DNA of 64,000 bases from an uncultured Eubacteriales bacterium (GCA_902764875.1 CACWXP010000009.1:1-64000), one strand, 5' to 3'; counted from the first letter of the stretch, positions 54,201 through 56,991 are shown. Program-made: numbers and translations. Notes: generated by a model from the sequence alone, not told the origin.

Positions 54201-55394
54201 GGCGCCTTCGCCCGCCTGAATGTTCACCGTATCATTTGCCGTGGTGCCGATGACGGTCAGGGAAGCGTCCTTGATTTCAATGTGCTTCGTCATCTCCTGA
54301 TAGATGCCCGCAAGAAGCAGATTGATGCCTTCAATCAGGATATTGCCGTTCACGCGCACGGAGTCGTCCGCGGTTGCCTGGTAATTTCCGTCGTCATCCT
54401 TGGTTGCGTTGGCGGAAATAATGTTCAGTACAAAATTCTCATTCGGTGTGAAATTTAACGTGTTGTTCGCCGGTTGCGGATTTTCATCGGTGGATCCAGC
54501 CGCCGGCTCCGGCAGTTTGATGGTCAAATCACCGTTATACTCACCCGCTTCAACCTGAATGGTCAGTGAGGTAGTATTAGCGTCAATCGTCTGCAATGCC
54601 GCATCAACAGCCTTTTGGATGGCGTTCACCGCAGGCTGGCTTTCATCCTCGGACAGTTCGTCATTGGTAAAGGTCTGCTCCTTGATCTCCTCGCCGTTCT
54701 CGCTCACACCCATAATAGATGCTTCGCCTTCGGGAGTTTCCTCTTCTCCGTCTACACTGGGTTCTTCGTCGTCATCATCATTGTTTTCCTGACCTTCGCC
54801 AGTGCCCGTGCCTTCGCCAGTGCCCGTGCCTTCGCCAGTGCCCGTGCCTTCACCGGTGCCCGTGCCGCCTTCGGGGACACCCCGGGTTCCCGGATTCGTT
54901 TCGGAAGACGGATTGCCTTTGGTCAGGACCGTATTTGTCTCGTTAGTGTTGCCCTCCGGATTGCCTTTGGTCAGGTTTTCATTGTTTGTCCCGGCAGGCG
55001 AGTCGTTCTGGTTTGTATTCGTGGTATTTGAACCGGCAGACGGATCAGTCTGTACGATGTTCTCATCTGATCCGGCAGGCGGATCTGCAGGGGGATCGTT
55101 CTGCACTGCGGGTTCACTTGACACAACAGGCGGATCCGCTGGAGGATCCTGCTGATTCCCGCCGCCCTGGTTACCGTCGTTTCCGGTATCCGGATTCGGA
55201 TTTTCCGGATTTGTCGGGTTCTCTCCGCTGCCTTCAGCTTCCGTTGCCCGGGCAATGAAGGGATCAGAAAGAACACCGATACTGCCGCGCAGCACAGTGA
55301 AAGCGGTAAAACACAGGGTCAGCAGCAGTACAAAGACTGCAAGCTGCCTCCTTGCCGTTTTCCTGTTATTCATATTCTTTCTGATCCGCTTCAT
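23571..55394 (-). CDS. Giant secreted beta-helix/coiled-coil surface protein (about 10,607 aa)
   Basis: One uninterrupted 31.8-kb frame. Order of parts: basic n-region and hydrophobic core (LAVFVLLLTLCFTAFTVL) with likely cleavage near ARATEA; a Pro/Asn/Thr then Gly/Thr/Glu linker with GTGEG repeats; and thousands of residues of Gly/Ala/Val/Asn/Thr-rich units (IGVGVAxAVNV, VGGTAGVGATV, AxVGxNAxI) like filamentous adhesins of the LktA/haemagglutinin type, predicted beta-helix. InlB-like beta modules lie near residues 1010-1100, 1180-1260 and 2560-2740, a helical insertion near 1834-2452, and coiled-coil blocks near 8007-8550 and 9024-10107. A Cys-bearing C-terminal domain closes the protein. 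No LPxTG, SLH or choline-binding motif was seen. GGGAGG is seven nt before the ATG at 55394 and one nt before an earlier ATG, so the former is chosen. It follows two TPR genes and probably forms a very long surface fibre; the function, such as adhesion, is inferred. Confidence 0.9.
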   Translation of the reverse strand: MKRIRKNMNNRKTARRQLAVFVLLLTLCFTAFTVLRGSIGVLSDPFIARATEAEGSGENPTNPENPNPDTGNDGNQGGGNQQDPPADPPVVSSEPAVQNDPPADPPAGSDENIVQTDPSAGSNTTNTNQNDSPAGTNNENLTKGNPEGNTNETNTVLTKGNPSSETNPGTRGVPEGGTGTGEGTGTGEGTGTGEGTGTGEGQENNDDDDEEPSVDGEEETPEGEASIMGVSENGEEIKEQTFTNDELSEDESQPAVNAIQKAVDAALQTIDANTTSLTIQVEAGEYNGDLTIKLPEPAAGSTDENPQPANNTLNFTPNENFVLNIISANATKDDDGNYQATADDSVRVNGNILIEGINLLLAGIYQEMTKHIEIKDASLTVIGTTANDTVNIQAGEGAGDITVNTGEGTDTVTLSAGENLGSGEADAAPAEADAAPAAITVDTGAGGDAVNVDIGLADGYETVDITDEDSAHVHFTGKLTNDASFAPIEASNDSKELTFVNTEKHSIHVNMAGILNRRISDELENKAEIEIDVANLNRIEDGDRVIVSFESNEMFTNFVLKDSLKDIDTFILKAPQGGVLNQLVIEGEDGEVTINDILAERVNLILRGEEINILGLVVVDNLQATASAGTVTADDEAEGKLGKIESDYESMKADLFNVYHAVEINVGKDAKIYASGDVNMKAAIDQSGNMMNSLIDALDTLNANIGDTLNMVNVKIGSATINVKGGIEAGSNGTYIYNEETHTYTWQEAEENPEEEAAPSGSIHLSTDVNTEIDAASSQGYLSSLAIAVAVLNSEINISGAVLKAAEEITAEAKGTVKAKAGATAADLPVSLGVIAVVSDVHTDVTDSELEAGSNVTLTAEGSVEAGNKASKDAGNDNETNNETNNKKSKSGGFFAVSVVNQDVRTHVKGTMIRAGGDVTIHSTSNAEVKTKAVSADSDNGAGGGGSETGKDEGDDDDGDAPHSLGSVKDVVQQLIKGSIAEVARQLAEKAINKINLSEIADKLLAGLKSADHTVEAAPSNDGEKGQVSLSRASANIGDKVAVTVKPRDGYELESITLRYLEPGKASYTTKTLDLTNSKVHPDVGDTYYFDMLDYDTDVLVTYKKKEKADTEEAEVTGDDLANLFKEEDDKKDSDLPDVGSIFDQATGGTKESATANGILVEDSKKSGAIPLAFEGNDEKTGSLVAAYGVTKAAPGEKVQIIVNPDAEHHMKKGTLTMTYKDASGLGSMVLKEADGKYVATIPAGATEVKFVCEWEEKEEEEEPVNAAAQVTGALGVAVVLNDNEAVIDGSTIIADGILDTAANASTVAVTTADGSGQEADEETPGNTPASGQTETEAEPEGETEYQNGGKIGVAVAVNVVRGNNNAIIKGESNITAGEGLSLTAETEKADSTAKAVAGYAEGNVGVGGAVSVNVASAKTNAKIYSAATAPSITLGGGDFEVTATAENVHFGTKGDAEGKAEAASAGVGAGVAVAVTGADAVAAVQDGVKFTMADEDAALENIKVIATQKVKDAIVGKAGGAGGVSVMPVLALDITGSGAIAYLGALTSDSDALSMGTKEELYRGEELKTAVVYASNEAEHTSTAKGSASSGTAAVAAAFNITILNDSAEAVLKHSVNANGIFVGADSVSNLKSISSAGAAGAEEEKDEEGENKEGAADEQADKAIAGGAGLASINGSNNVSAESILEKNSNRQKAETSEGGVSVAAGFVLNIQDNAAKATVDGNAALRAVRAPGAEENEDEDAKIYEQDLNGTVCVLSRNRTIADVKADASASNGSVGVGVAVAINIVDIQNVARVGGGVSILADENVDVRAAVLIGEKEKENEGSSGNGEVITPEDTRSALQIELENALKSALNTLMGKLGLSQYSDILSGGIASMIAQIAGAFTNEMLTKNTGIGDKLKRITSFNDISVILKDNIAAAEGVINKIPEMVKDSLNEILKAAVGEDTLELVKSLKDGSLMEELFDTNGLEKAPIEIINTTLNAIKDAKSAVDNTVTQLKNTIKAIQDTAKSLLDINIDIDTTKLEEMAEEFQTKDLVKQLIEQINTLKGYVNIDDLGLDELMDLSELTDMSALTDLSKLTEQLEKLEVIKDKLEHLADRLTGAVETVLNTDFPAMVKDAGNLGLQAITNLKDDMVGLILETVKDSITGFSINTDKFKEGVQEALTKTIKNLVEQTTAKAVAEVKGIYNEAVELVGTVKSVYDGTKEFVGDKVTAVQDKLKDLEKKLEQLEGLATALKTKATGIIDTSKKLLETVEKLPDALEHDAGVIGDQTPGVVKDLFEQMKTQVTDQVMGKLTDLAGVIKANYDSSIGGFTTMVDNAKTSYFNIIQKGIDTFNDKKELITKTLEKAEKAYDHISETILDGEKFKKAMEETIKKAVTDLKDQVVNSLTDGIVDIDQFTKYIKGGTLATDLKDALIEGVKKSGLALTTTALDTLNELVDLSIKPVENNDHEKHLITTQAIAGAGGGDVGVAGSVAVAVLNGTTKAIIENYNGTSQTDITDDNGAVIGKKASIEASGEVDIIAVNDQKVTTTASGALEADGEADKNEGAGETETEETGSQRDSLVLSKGQHDFMSTPGGEVKEDGGKIKLTASEGYKVPQKVSYNYTDKDGDKKTEEVTVGDDGTISLPTIDNLDDKAKVTWNVVFDPVTYAISLPSGDNVSVKVKDRDGAQAAYDDLVEVQVKNQDGKVLDKLTYTFNGEEKQIVVKDHSNSDETTYVFYMPKGAVTLKATYKDAPADAKTTDTNSKGSSVGVGASFSFNYGEVNTEAALGDGRVVDADAMAIRAKADRETETSAVSGTDPIDKNSQNASSDVSIDASVALNILDGSISASVGKNTSIITHGGDSIAIEETEEAKDSSESAESSEDQTDEETENETEDDSPKANFLLTAEESGNAVTRASGFAMGKSTAVGAAVAINIISTGVDVDFKGDAHLEQGTAHIVGTSSSEDESNAIATAMGADMQRYIDKFHGGEETAEKILSGTYWSESGSDSSDDKKDNKTADNINSNLDKNSDKADGEKANSNAALSTNVLRTQNVGEKTSTNGANDDISEAGTEANGATDQNLGMQGGSEGSSVQVAAAVGLTISKHKVNTSVSGKINAANGINILAGNEGNFRTLGTGIAMSLSESSTSIAAGVAVSVNRNEANVSVGDDTELTSEDGDVNVQADLTQNTTGKYNGLLAAQAIAGSVAGSGGTSIGGAISVLVSSAETKAKIGNDISVSTHKIAVEATDKSKMAIRAGGISISKGGSVGVGASVAVIVSNNVVDAAIGDGARITGNSLAVLAAKRMVTIKDYQLPYGITDAVTNSTGADSDAETGPIDMKKEGSGYQVSINITSEDLLKAVDLLNFLSSTNYYAEAIGAAVSAGAGAGGSVMVGGSIAVMTFNNKINAAIGNNAVIDITRNTDEDAPEDEDGSITVNAYSGSNTRIIAGAVSVTTGGTGIGADVAVLVNKDDVHSSVGSAGTATLNEKEITGIQAEGIFRQTAKVDAYTQIFSVAAAVSTSDNAIGGGIDVIVSRSSAIAEMAAGARVEAAGGVDVSSKTDADFLLVSAAANVSAGGSVAAGGRVNVNVNKAITRTIIGKNAVLTAGGGDLNLSAQDKQNLISVIAAASVGTGGHAVAGAVGVQVTKSESEVQIGDGVTLAATQGNLGVLAKSDVLFVNAILSTGVSVGGAAVGATVNVDVAKRKAMVTAGNDVHMISGNHLTSRSLGKDTSVLVTAAVGAGTGSAAISGSIPVLVANSSIKNTYGSGLNATAGGSMGFESDYNYLLVDVAGGFAFTTGSAGVGATLSTAVINNTVTTTFGQNAVLKAEAKSALTNGLNGKTSLSGAYVGATAKEKIIMATISAAGGGTAGVGATVTTLVLSNTVKADAMNAAITAGFSTANVQTELADVIVNATDEAKLYDVAGGVGVGGTAGVGATVVTMVFAQDVAAKTTGSIKTSRDAVVTANTNNDVWMLALTGGVGGTAGVAGGVNTLVFQSKTNATLGGTVMAANNVDVTANGDNKLINAAAAIGAAGTVGVSGVAVITYFQGTTKAILEDNAIVKGTDESNEKSKVGGHVNIMADSTEFVTSDALGIAGGGTVGVGGTVDIVITKVVTEARTGKNAKIYSADAVNVTATDDYDLIAIAATAGVGGTAGISVTALVSVALAKVASVVDTGSEIEAKNVAVQADNQRKILAADATIAGGGSAGIGASVLVVVAGAKMSQDAHDSIYQGMKPEDQVNAGFSKSNSAAHAYKPTDTAEALEGDNQKVSSANFSSYGQGGLRYESPNGERLYRKNANGSYADTGVSSIAADQSNNSTYYYRDGDSGEYVQAVEVYDESAFNTTAEGGNGTKYTAKGIGNLNDAVSAVVGGGSSVTATEGNIDVTANDKLETLMVTGTAAVGGGAGVGVGLAVGVLNSNVRARVDENATLSANGNINVFATTGADRASSGAGFEAAQASDSKNKEKGLNVDAILGNVSEAESQAGDSTANVRLFSITAAGGSAGIGVSGSSLNVFSDVQSKMAGNVKKAANLNVATGMNFGRVLTANIAAAAGAVGVNASFAMAYFDGKAHATIGGDSAQTIQGVTNGINVTTTGTTNATVVAATLAAGGAAVNAGVLLALNRSEAGSSIGKNVTIDAANAAVNVGHSFASSAKAIPIAITGGGVAVGVTAAIAINKLKAASYIGTATDTETKGSGSITAKSLTLTATSTGDVDVSGVSVAAGGIAVNGTVNLGLNFAENIAAVRKMPIILSRAANVTAKLTGVTDVFSTAVTGGAVAVGASVDVAYIGAKNQAIVLLGGDSKASGMVVKADSAPRATVIGITGGAGGAAINLNIGLAMNKGENLAKVGGDGDLTVTGSGLSVTAENGAGQAHTALYSAAVGAASVNVSLAFSYLKAKQEALMENTGTINTGSQAVTVEAKQGNPTAHSSFSFKGYLADFGDSMAKAYLFSAGAGLVSVNASAAVVISDSTNKASLGAKNLTAGAVSVKGGGKSDARIQIDSISTGALSVGALAGVALTKGTFDTNANATGTWKIGSLTFSGDYNSVSDAVLNPAKGGISAALASVNVNVAIARNMTKSSVGISGTGTGVITVGNGNGDVTISNTGRVTSNAEIKASKLATSVVGIAASVVHSELNAAQSAYAKGAKIIARNLTVKSMYNTNGEGSTSTVGAPLVSASLVSARANVGIARSNSTVSAYVGDLSTELSGNLTVDTNARSYARSLVGAPTVSVGAVNANVNYIDARAKGTYSAYVDSGSNTAANLKAHDISVSTTYHSNATATGGSSGTAVGLANVDVNVTKAFTTSTAKSYVQGKGGADLTGNLAVSTTGDGTAYTRIEQPKISLSGATLSTNHLEAVQDATQSAYTNIGGNVKVAGNITINSILTNAKADALVGTKSGVSVAALNGALDMAYATSRGTNEAYLAGNSNGTITANNVTVNAKTATDARAVALKPLSVSAVSAQGVFAQSDTGDSTLAGLGRGNAFTLNARGSVNVNATGSTNSYSESASSTSVSLASFGGGSIEARVGIGRAQTVKVNVGENAKILADGAINMLAQNTGNITANMTQGLKVSLVSGGSNNVTTKSNYSTEANVGANAHIESKSGTISIKATDSAKADTLVSGNSVGALGSADSKQAQNRMTENVKVTFGNAAKVIAYGNVSLTAESNNTRMSAYTKANTGGLFASGSLGAYSSLSKNVTLSAGNNAELRSRYGTLNVLAEGGRNDSVTTKSDGSAKGLVGIGGARANAYITNAVQMSLSNAKLYAEFGTLNIAANVAEGNVSTVGDFSAAGLIGSPVSRAYTSTLNLSAQADISSSILNASTMNVSAALKELNVYDYSVAKIKGAGGQAKAYSELALNVNSKVNLEGSTVQAYDRADIWSSTNPTKGSVTVNAVSELKGLAGKVVSESRLTGSANSNVTGNGIKLEGNTFNFNSFKYGGRISTSVDARRKGVFVVRSRENINSFNRNGGSVSASGTVDHAVLPTLLEINVMGEAHVAGSSGGKITGKDGVVSGLVALPISTGSVRGGNFKEITTSESRIDVRNYYEGKTVVLPAFDMRERAGAINITTYNGSDVQFGNVVANENGTLNITWLLGEAAQGFAGTEGDLIASNLLTTTTNKKITIPISPIWTKGLNITGVRNIGTTQNTYPENESGGTIIADQKKNTYFQVLLTENSNVSINASGNVYFEPVMAAVTRTNSIEGDFVTPTFGDGKVNLQNIVAGGLLDLSFKPTVVVEYLPGASGVTVDTPNFGVSFLDNKVNSDATISGNTLERYLVSSTDKDGHTVKVYELPDGTQFILTDGQITDLNGYTPIETVNGKKILDTDTDSEGNDRYVTFDPDTQKLEIGKDYTGIYTLSIEYENGHYVNDQVVNVVNLDIEQKEDEYKAVSNLPENMLVKDNDTIEIVRSSAAVQTKTEVRSETFDQAQDRADEGTTGPVNNGDGSRSTTTIAYSADGKTKTTTVTRTWDSAEEQAASASTSASTVNLRNYLLASESVQAALRNGAFGDYNKTGTNNVKFYAMNENKDVFMAVYGDGVEFLGFFALGAPDTMKTSTTTTDGNTTTTTESMVKQTSVSGQYKMAVSEDEDNIVYVDADFNPGASRITGTYQGKEITYDGSSGSIAAPTLTGKNGTEVSYHPYTITFTQDDVTETQTVWSYWIGDLRFTAAVSPYLKIDSENYFEINETLDESGAVSGPGTVNLTAKTTYITEPVYVTKQNEDGKDEQVQLYEEEYVRAKNEDGSLATEEKTIQAQDENKNLLTEYVFDDTITEDPSDKIYDIFGNEIQRKVYVKQATVDVIVDKLDDNFEPEYETVTDEKGNKTEISKKTTMQATYYRLATTEEIEEMEEEDKIAAIRYLKCEAVKDDAGNVLYYQTVTTPVTVTQTVAKYDLIKTPVTEEIATRQALEVALKARNNKYTITNDITVSTNGDVTEKVAVDEETSYTYTTAANGSVTCQNGNASVRYSETSGIGTVTLNGSDLRLETITSSVAKAADGSYYVNTGDDEWVKASFNDNKVIYGGKTWLGVVDDNSYDLYDTDSDASETPLLYTVSKDGTVVQHFDAEETIRSKLAGDANTAKYGIGRIESQGTDKDLWLWFDKGSIQTTNILERDVNKEGYTNAPNFQSARNIYITKQDETIHEEGTDDNNVKYSYNGKLISHDAEGRNAIIGKLHQDVQNQDFYFVEDTIVKKGADVYISVLGGNIVAKKLTVQAGAKLKFDAKANGQIGSEEVGNVILSESTDLGGKVEIYADNKVLFDVLNSTGDVEITSRYSDVDIREHVMNVSSGSHTTIHAEAGSFNLLDDMEAETAIKGKLDVDDSWVQITAGNVNIDHIDALYSAVELIAKTGNIQSKEWDADYSRFSAEAEKDVLVINPGDFEDSVGPAVTITNSAFNNTFSRTDSTGEREIVISELGFYVNSLNGSVQVTTHDVADSLKDTNSIDLYVLNSNVDIDVRDHVTIYEAKIDHSDVNIKSSGETLSSISSPIVLRTKKLAAPRLLGASADQPESMISMANWVVTNGSNVNATAKGDINVLYNLNGVENPIAERELTITNGSHVTLTSTEGGVYVLRDYDSADDMQSTPAYDVNNYVGDNITVADVLVEGGEHGRTLHGTTGTGERSSFSATSAKTLKIANIESNFADVGLRSVDEDVLFDIINGEETNLRIAAGRDIDVLHKGTNEDRSPVIRFMDERTYDGDTTVYVDMPEVASVTLSAGGDIGTVNRNLFIDIPEELTLNIEQVKNLYVNSVKADEQGRLIEETREYLISQGYSAEDAAVIAGDYVFSDEESYYTVSTDIPEGETLVSWVMDRCDAIYGEGEDGQPAWVNIVDQKKLEDQEGLEGYILAMATAPAEENNEQGQGEPVDPETAAAQQAARDEALILEVFGEYFVDAAKKMLADEESAYYNAPAKNETDENENGNSEGESGAEHTEPSEQPVVHTLQEILADAILNRGTAKEELQKHGLQTWTGEETVLNQLLEDGKIVMTAVEKDEEGKPVAGEDGKPVVKADELILDLMTKDTAYITELTEKAYNEYYEGLNNDLETAQKELADATEAIQKNTTIKTDAQKAIRDLYEDRAYDKAMLENMQDEAETLKTNIPAKQNALGTDADVNDILGAYLESDAYGKLDQAVADAQTELNAIADKEYATKEEKAAAQDKAQAALDQAMDARYNALKAEIQKAVKAYPNSADYKALKKAVADAEDALYGLPEDASDDDRTTAETAVTAARAALNAMDAKYEALTGKIEEADELIARKKTLTKTIPTQEDKVAAYETKIEAQQALIEQAEATIEENWETASATQPTILALNRVIERGTATQADYTRDDSVRADGHTAPKQSEWLPATESALAAAETAIATEKAKEDNEHKDYSKAMARVEEAIAALEAGQEGNAYSEVSLETAIRLTQEVKALADEIRKAEQENTSAVKYAEYNEAAENYKLTLVEQQKAQIAYDEAVKEAEEADDAALKAEETLKAAETKRDKAMAAADAATDANRKSALKALAEAELAVAEAQTEKDMADVAVAVAEGKVKETTTALEIAEGKSEVARKAAEDAEEAITTAEKVMQTALEGSVKIGEMGWELSNTHLDVDTRDLHVMIGEAIEGGEVNIHNDGNIEVVVDKEMTIPEAVATLATVALHDSDLTIGNIVSEHGNLSVTNKSGSILTGENKDKTDEEGNPIPGWYREGEYIHSRDITLEARDSIGTEDKSFLVEATANTDRFVYTAYVVSPDGETGKTQFGGSIVKDETTGAYMVQNYTVANSPRGSLYDADGDGYEARPILTLGDGTGTAIIAMRKDTLREYREDNQADDTILNLRTEKGDIYVTERTGDINSEDIQAGGNVVLYTDSSDITLGNLEAGGNVNVTTDTGIITANTIRSGGNTVLNAVNGVLNGTAGEEGDEKTVRVAVDGEMTVNTNGNISLISEGDLHLNLNTDANHVDITTDDDKGAGDITVISTKEIALTGSALSNGSVTLRNGGDIGTAQRAFQIDTDEANGGTVTISGKNVFVNNAEGGIVVNEIVADGNLNLAATGDILDAGNAGLGETLDKVTAAQAELTEAERELNELRHALDDAEHESELAAAIAADTAAKTAAKQAEKALTEATEAKTAAETAYNTAEAAYEALMEDETATPEAKAAAKVNLEQAEKDLEQAEKDLKKATADKEAADLAAENAANALEGAKANVTEEEFQEEADKLAEMNQDVQNAEAARDRAAEKLQIAEDLLDAQQEYRDQREKSADAVKTLEAQEDARKAAEEAQKALDDATAKDNAATQAVTNAKDTATQTAKNAYNDYQKMVKAQAEAQQTADEAQAEVTKAEAAVTKAQQAADVANTAATEAQEAYDAADTAYGDAKKAYDEAKTEKEKEAAWKKLVDARVALNEAAKEKADADTALSKANSTLTTAEGALETAENTLKTANNNLTTANTNLAKADDALAAADPDLWKATKTQEATAQAKAEAEQKKAKADENAKTPSEKAKEEYDQFVIDPNATDEEKAELEAIQAELKEAKDIADAERIADEALAERLTATEQIVGAEEKLHEVYTDYQTKANNPESKPEDVADAKVAVDAAQKGVEEARHALALIDAATEAKEDRDAAQAKADAARADEQKLQEAADAVAEAEENLENARTATETAKEQAETAQTKATEAKTAYDTEKAAYDEVMADKNATDEQKEAAKDKLKEATDNLETAEAAQKTAQNELADAQKEEKEAQAALNKANQDQAKAEQETGKKLDKATEDREDAEKALGEAQTALTKAEADKQLVENMQDRLQKAAEAEKALKDLPADATAEQKANAEKDAQLAKEALAAAKDAIEKQAALDDATAEQQAAQKVDDEATAIRDTLKTAADAVTKAEEDLETANETLEDKQEAVTKAQNALAEAKANGDAQDIATAEATLKDAQDELADAQKEKAEAQTALNKANQAQAKAEAETGKTLEEAITEKGLADQDLKAANEKLADATKAKESADKLATATANAADTQSAKEAADKALEDATSYKAEVDKLVNDLAAAEAAEDTARNDRNTAKDSYVKSNTGKKTATDGTKDVNDTKAGRDNTTNTLNDKVNKVEDLKEELKALTGTDDPKAATTEAQAMVNDATTAANAAATTATNANNAVDTAVAGSSRDNLVKSDTSGTGSVRAEGAKEGDAAIRVTGNANITSREGSLGGQPGEGNGQSNNALTVDTDGVITINAGQNVNIGTSENLDINRINAGNDVSLTSHGDITGVGGDPTITGRSATLDAISTGNATSTIGNSSGGAMTTNTSELGIRGDNATINNTGNVVLDDVVGSNVNIQTDGSVTQKDGTQADVNDLEIRAGGNIAIVTHVDEITAIGENVTLDNKSDDMIVREILANDVTIYTAGNMNTSPDGMITAHNLKIRAVYNVGTSDSPLRITVDGIVDVSSIRGNVYLVNFFRPAQPVNVSLEEIPEEIPDGWRMLEDRISKIRVYGMFAPSAVLKVLATTHYAMLTDPALQEKYGCDEDLETYSRNCTAAAKPEIYQALIDSTQSDVCKMLWALVRDRKSLYDFVLGIFSNDDYVCKSTMYFEVTLDGLDSNYDGHLEGETLYVLLCVANELVCIPAQVQEGKIQFKLDRLGMNNADYGYTPFVIVEEDVFHSLLAEKASGN
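25080..28330 (-). other. Coiled-coil segment 2 of the giant protein
   Basis: Around 1,080 residues rich in Ala, Glu, Lys, Asp and Gln with heptad spacing and no prolines in long runs (for example KVTAAQAELTEAERELNELR, EAQAEVTKAEAAVTKAQQAA). Degenerate internal repeats are obvious (ALNKANQ-AKAE occurs more than once). It lies between beta-helix blocks. Confidence 0.75.
29750..31380 (-). other. Coiled-coil segment 1 of the giant protein
   Basis: Around 540 residues of Ala/Glu/Lys-rich helix (NDLETAQKELADATEAIQKN, DEALKAEET-like runs). Flanked by beta-helix sequence on both sides, so the chain switches fold twice. Confidence 0.75.
48045..49900 (-). other. Helical insertion in the N-terminal quarter of the giant protein
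   Basis: About 620 residues of mixed amphipathic helix (LQIELENALKSALNTLMGKL, LEKLEVIKDKLEHLADRLTG, KEGVQEALTKTIKNLVEQ), different from the later Ala-rich coiled coils by its Leu, Ile, Val and Thr content. It lies between beta-helix repeats. Confidence 0.65.
54794..54865. repeat. 18-bp tandem repeat in the N-terminal linker of the giant gene
   Basis: Four copies of an 18-bp unit (CTTCGCCAGTGCCCGTGC, last copy with two changes) encode GTGTGE repeats. Slippage here would change linker length in steps of six residues without breaking the frame. Confidence 0.85.
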
Positions 55395-55401
55395 GTTCAT
55401 T

Positions 55402-55407
55402 CCTCCC
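55402..55407 (-). promoter_or_regulatory. Ribosome binding site deciding the giant gene start
   Basis: GGGAGG on the minus strand. Spacing is seven nt to the ATG at 55394 and one nt to the ATG at 55400, which favours the shorter N terminus. Confidence 0.8.
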
Positions 55408-55507
55408 GGGAATATGTGTCGTTTGGTTTTTTCTTACACACAATCCTGAATAAAACTGGTGAATAACGCTTTGGGGTGGTTGATCCGTGATATTGGGGAG
55501 TGGGTAC

Positions 55508-56935
55508 TTAGTGCTTCAGGGACTCCTCAAGGTCCGCGACATACTTGTCCTGATCGCCCATCGCCATGTAGATCTGCGCCCGCTGATAGTAGGTCTGGCC
55601 CAGATTGTATTCGCTTTCAATGCAGGCCGTCAGGTCGGCCAGGGCGCCTTCGTTGTCGCCCAGCGCGATCAGCGCATAGGAGCGATAGAACTGGGAAGCG
55701 TCCTTGTTGTAGTTCTTTTTGATGCACTCGGTGAAGTCATCCCGGGCGCTTTCGTTCTGCCCGGCCTGCAGGTTGGCCAGGCCCCGGTTAAACCGGCTGT
55801 CGTCCACGGCCAGGTTGTTGTTGATGCAGGCCGTGAAGTCTGCAATGGCGGATTCGTTCTCGCCGACGGACAGGTAGCAGACGCCGCGGTAGTAATTGGA
55901 AATGTCAACAACGTCTTCCACATCTTCCGCTTTGATTTCCTGAGCGGTCGTTCCCTTCGCCTCGGCGTCCTTTTTGGCTTCTTCGTTCAGAGCCGCAACC
56001 TTCTGGGCCTTCATGTTGTCCAGGTAAGCGGTGAAGTCCACGATGGCATTGGCGAACTTTTCCTGACTCACGTAGCAGATCGCCCGGTTGTACAGCGCGT
56101 CGGTCACAAAGGATTCCTTCTCGATGGATGCCGTGAAGGCCTCGATGGCATCATCAATCTTTTCCAGCAGCATGTTGCACACGCCCAGGTTATAGCGCAG
56201 GCCGTCATAATCCTGATCCTTCACCTGCTTGAAATAGTCCAGCGCTTTCTCGTAGTTCTCCTGGCGCATGTAGCATACGCCGATGTTATACCGTGAGGAG
56301 GGGCCGTAGGTCGGATTGTTCAGGATGCTCGCGAATTCTTTGATCGCTTCTTCGTACATGCCGTTTTCCATGTTGTAGATCGCGGTCTTGTAGGTGGCTT
56401 CCTGCTGGCTCTGGCTGTCGCTCTCCGCGTAGATCTTGTAGCTTTCCAGGGCCTTGTCCGCGTTGCCGACGGCGCTGTAGATCTCCGCCTTCACCTGGTA
56501 GAGGGAATTGTCCCCGGTCAGATCGATGTATTTCTGCAGCGCGGCCGCGGCGTTCTCATAATCGCCGAGATCAGAATAGACTTGGGTCTGAACCAGGTAT
56601 GCTTCACTGAGGTCTGCCTTCACACGGACCGCCTCGTCCAGCTCCGCCAGGGCTTTGTCGTACTCCTGGTGAATCGTATGCACGCAGGCAATCTTCAGAT
56701 GCACATCCGCGTACACATCCGGGTTGGAAGTTTCATCGCAGTACTTCAGGCAGGCGTCCAGGTACTCCATTGCCTTGTCATAGTCCTCTTTCCCGATATA
56801 GGCGAGGGCCAGTGCATAGTTGGCGTCAAGCTTCTGGGAATCATAGGTAATATCCTGGGCAAACGCCGCAGAACCCGTCACCAGCGCCAGCACCAGGGCA
56901 AGCAGAACTGCAACCTTCAGAAACCGTTTGATCAT
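55508..56935 (-). CDS. Exported TPR-repeat protein (475 aa), giant operon
   Basis: A classical signal peptide, MIKRFLKVAVLLALVLALVT ending GSAAFA, precedes about a dozen TPR units. Clear repeats include RYNIGVCYMRQENYEKALDY, YNLGVCNMLLEKIDDAIEAF, YNRAICYVSQEKFANAIVDF, YYRGVCYLSVGENESAIADF and YYQRAQIYMAMGDQDKYVAD. A charged insert (KKDAEAKGTTAQEIKAEDVE) breaks the array near residue 330. No lipobox Cys follows the signal. The gene ends 107 nt before the giant gene and begins 56 nt after the other TPR gene, with GGGAGG seven nt before ATG. It is probably an extracellular or wall-associated scaffold helping the giant protein fold, cross the wall or attach; this is inferred from position. Confidence 0.85.
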   Translation of the reverse strand: MIKRFLKVAVLLALVLALVTGSAAFAQDITYDSQKLDANYALALAYIGKEDYDKAMEYLDACLKYCDETSNPDVYADVHLKIACVHTIHQEYDKALAELDEAVRVKADLSEAYLVQTQVYSDLGDYENAAAALQKYIDLTGDNSLYQVKAEIYSAVGNADKALESYKIYAESDSQSQQEATYKTAIYNMENGMYEEAIKEFASILNNPTYGPSSRYNIGVCYMRQENYEKALDYFKQVKDQDYDGLRYNLGVCNMLLEKIDDAIEAFTASIEKESFVTDALYNRAICYVSQEKFANAIVDFTAYLDNMKAQKVAALNEEAKKDAEAKGTTAQEIKAEDVEDVVDISNYYRGVCYLSVGENESAIADFTACINNNLAVDDSRFNRGLANLQAGQNESARDDFTECIKKNYNKDASQFYRSYALIALGDNEGALADLTACIESEYNLGQTYYQRAQIYMAMGDQDKYVADLEESLKH

Positions 56936-56991
56936 TGTGTGTGTCCTCCCTTAATCTCTACGGAACGCTTTAGGCTCCGTGAATCAACTTG

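Noticed and set aside
52152-54458. Plus-strand open frame of 768 codons in the giant gene
   Set aside because: Antisense shadow for the same reason; stop codons are rare in this frame because of the sense codon use.
23571-55394. Idea that the giant frame is an assembly artefact of collapsed repeats
   Set aside because: The frame is continuous over 31.8 kb with signal peptide, ribosome binding site, terminator and distinct ordered domains. Exact copy number of similar repeats could still be misassembled, but the gene itself is real.
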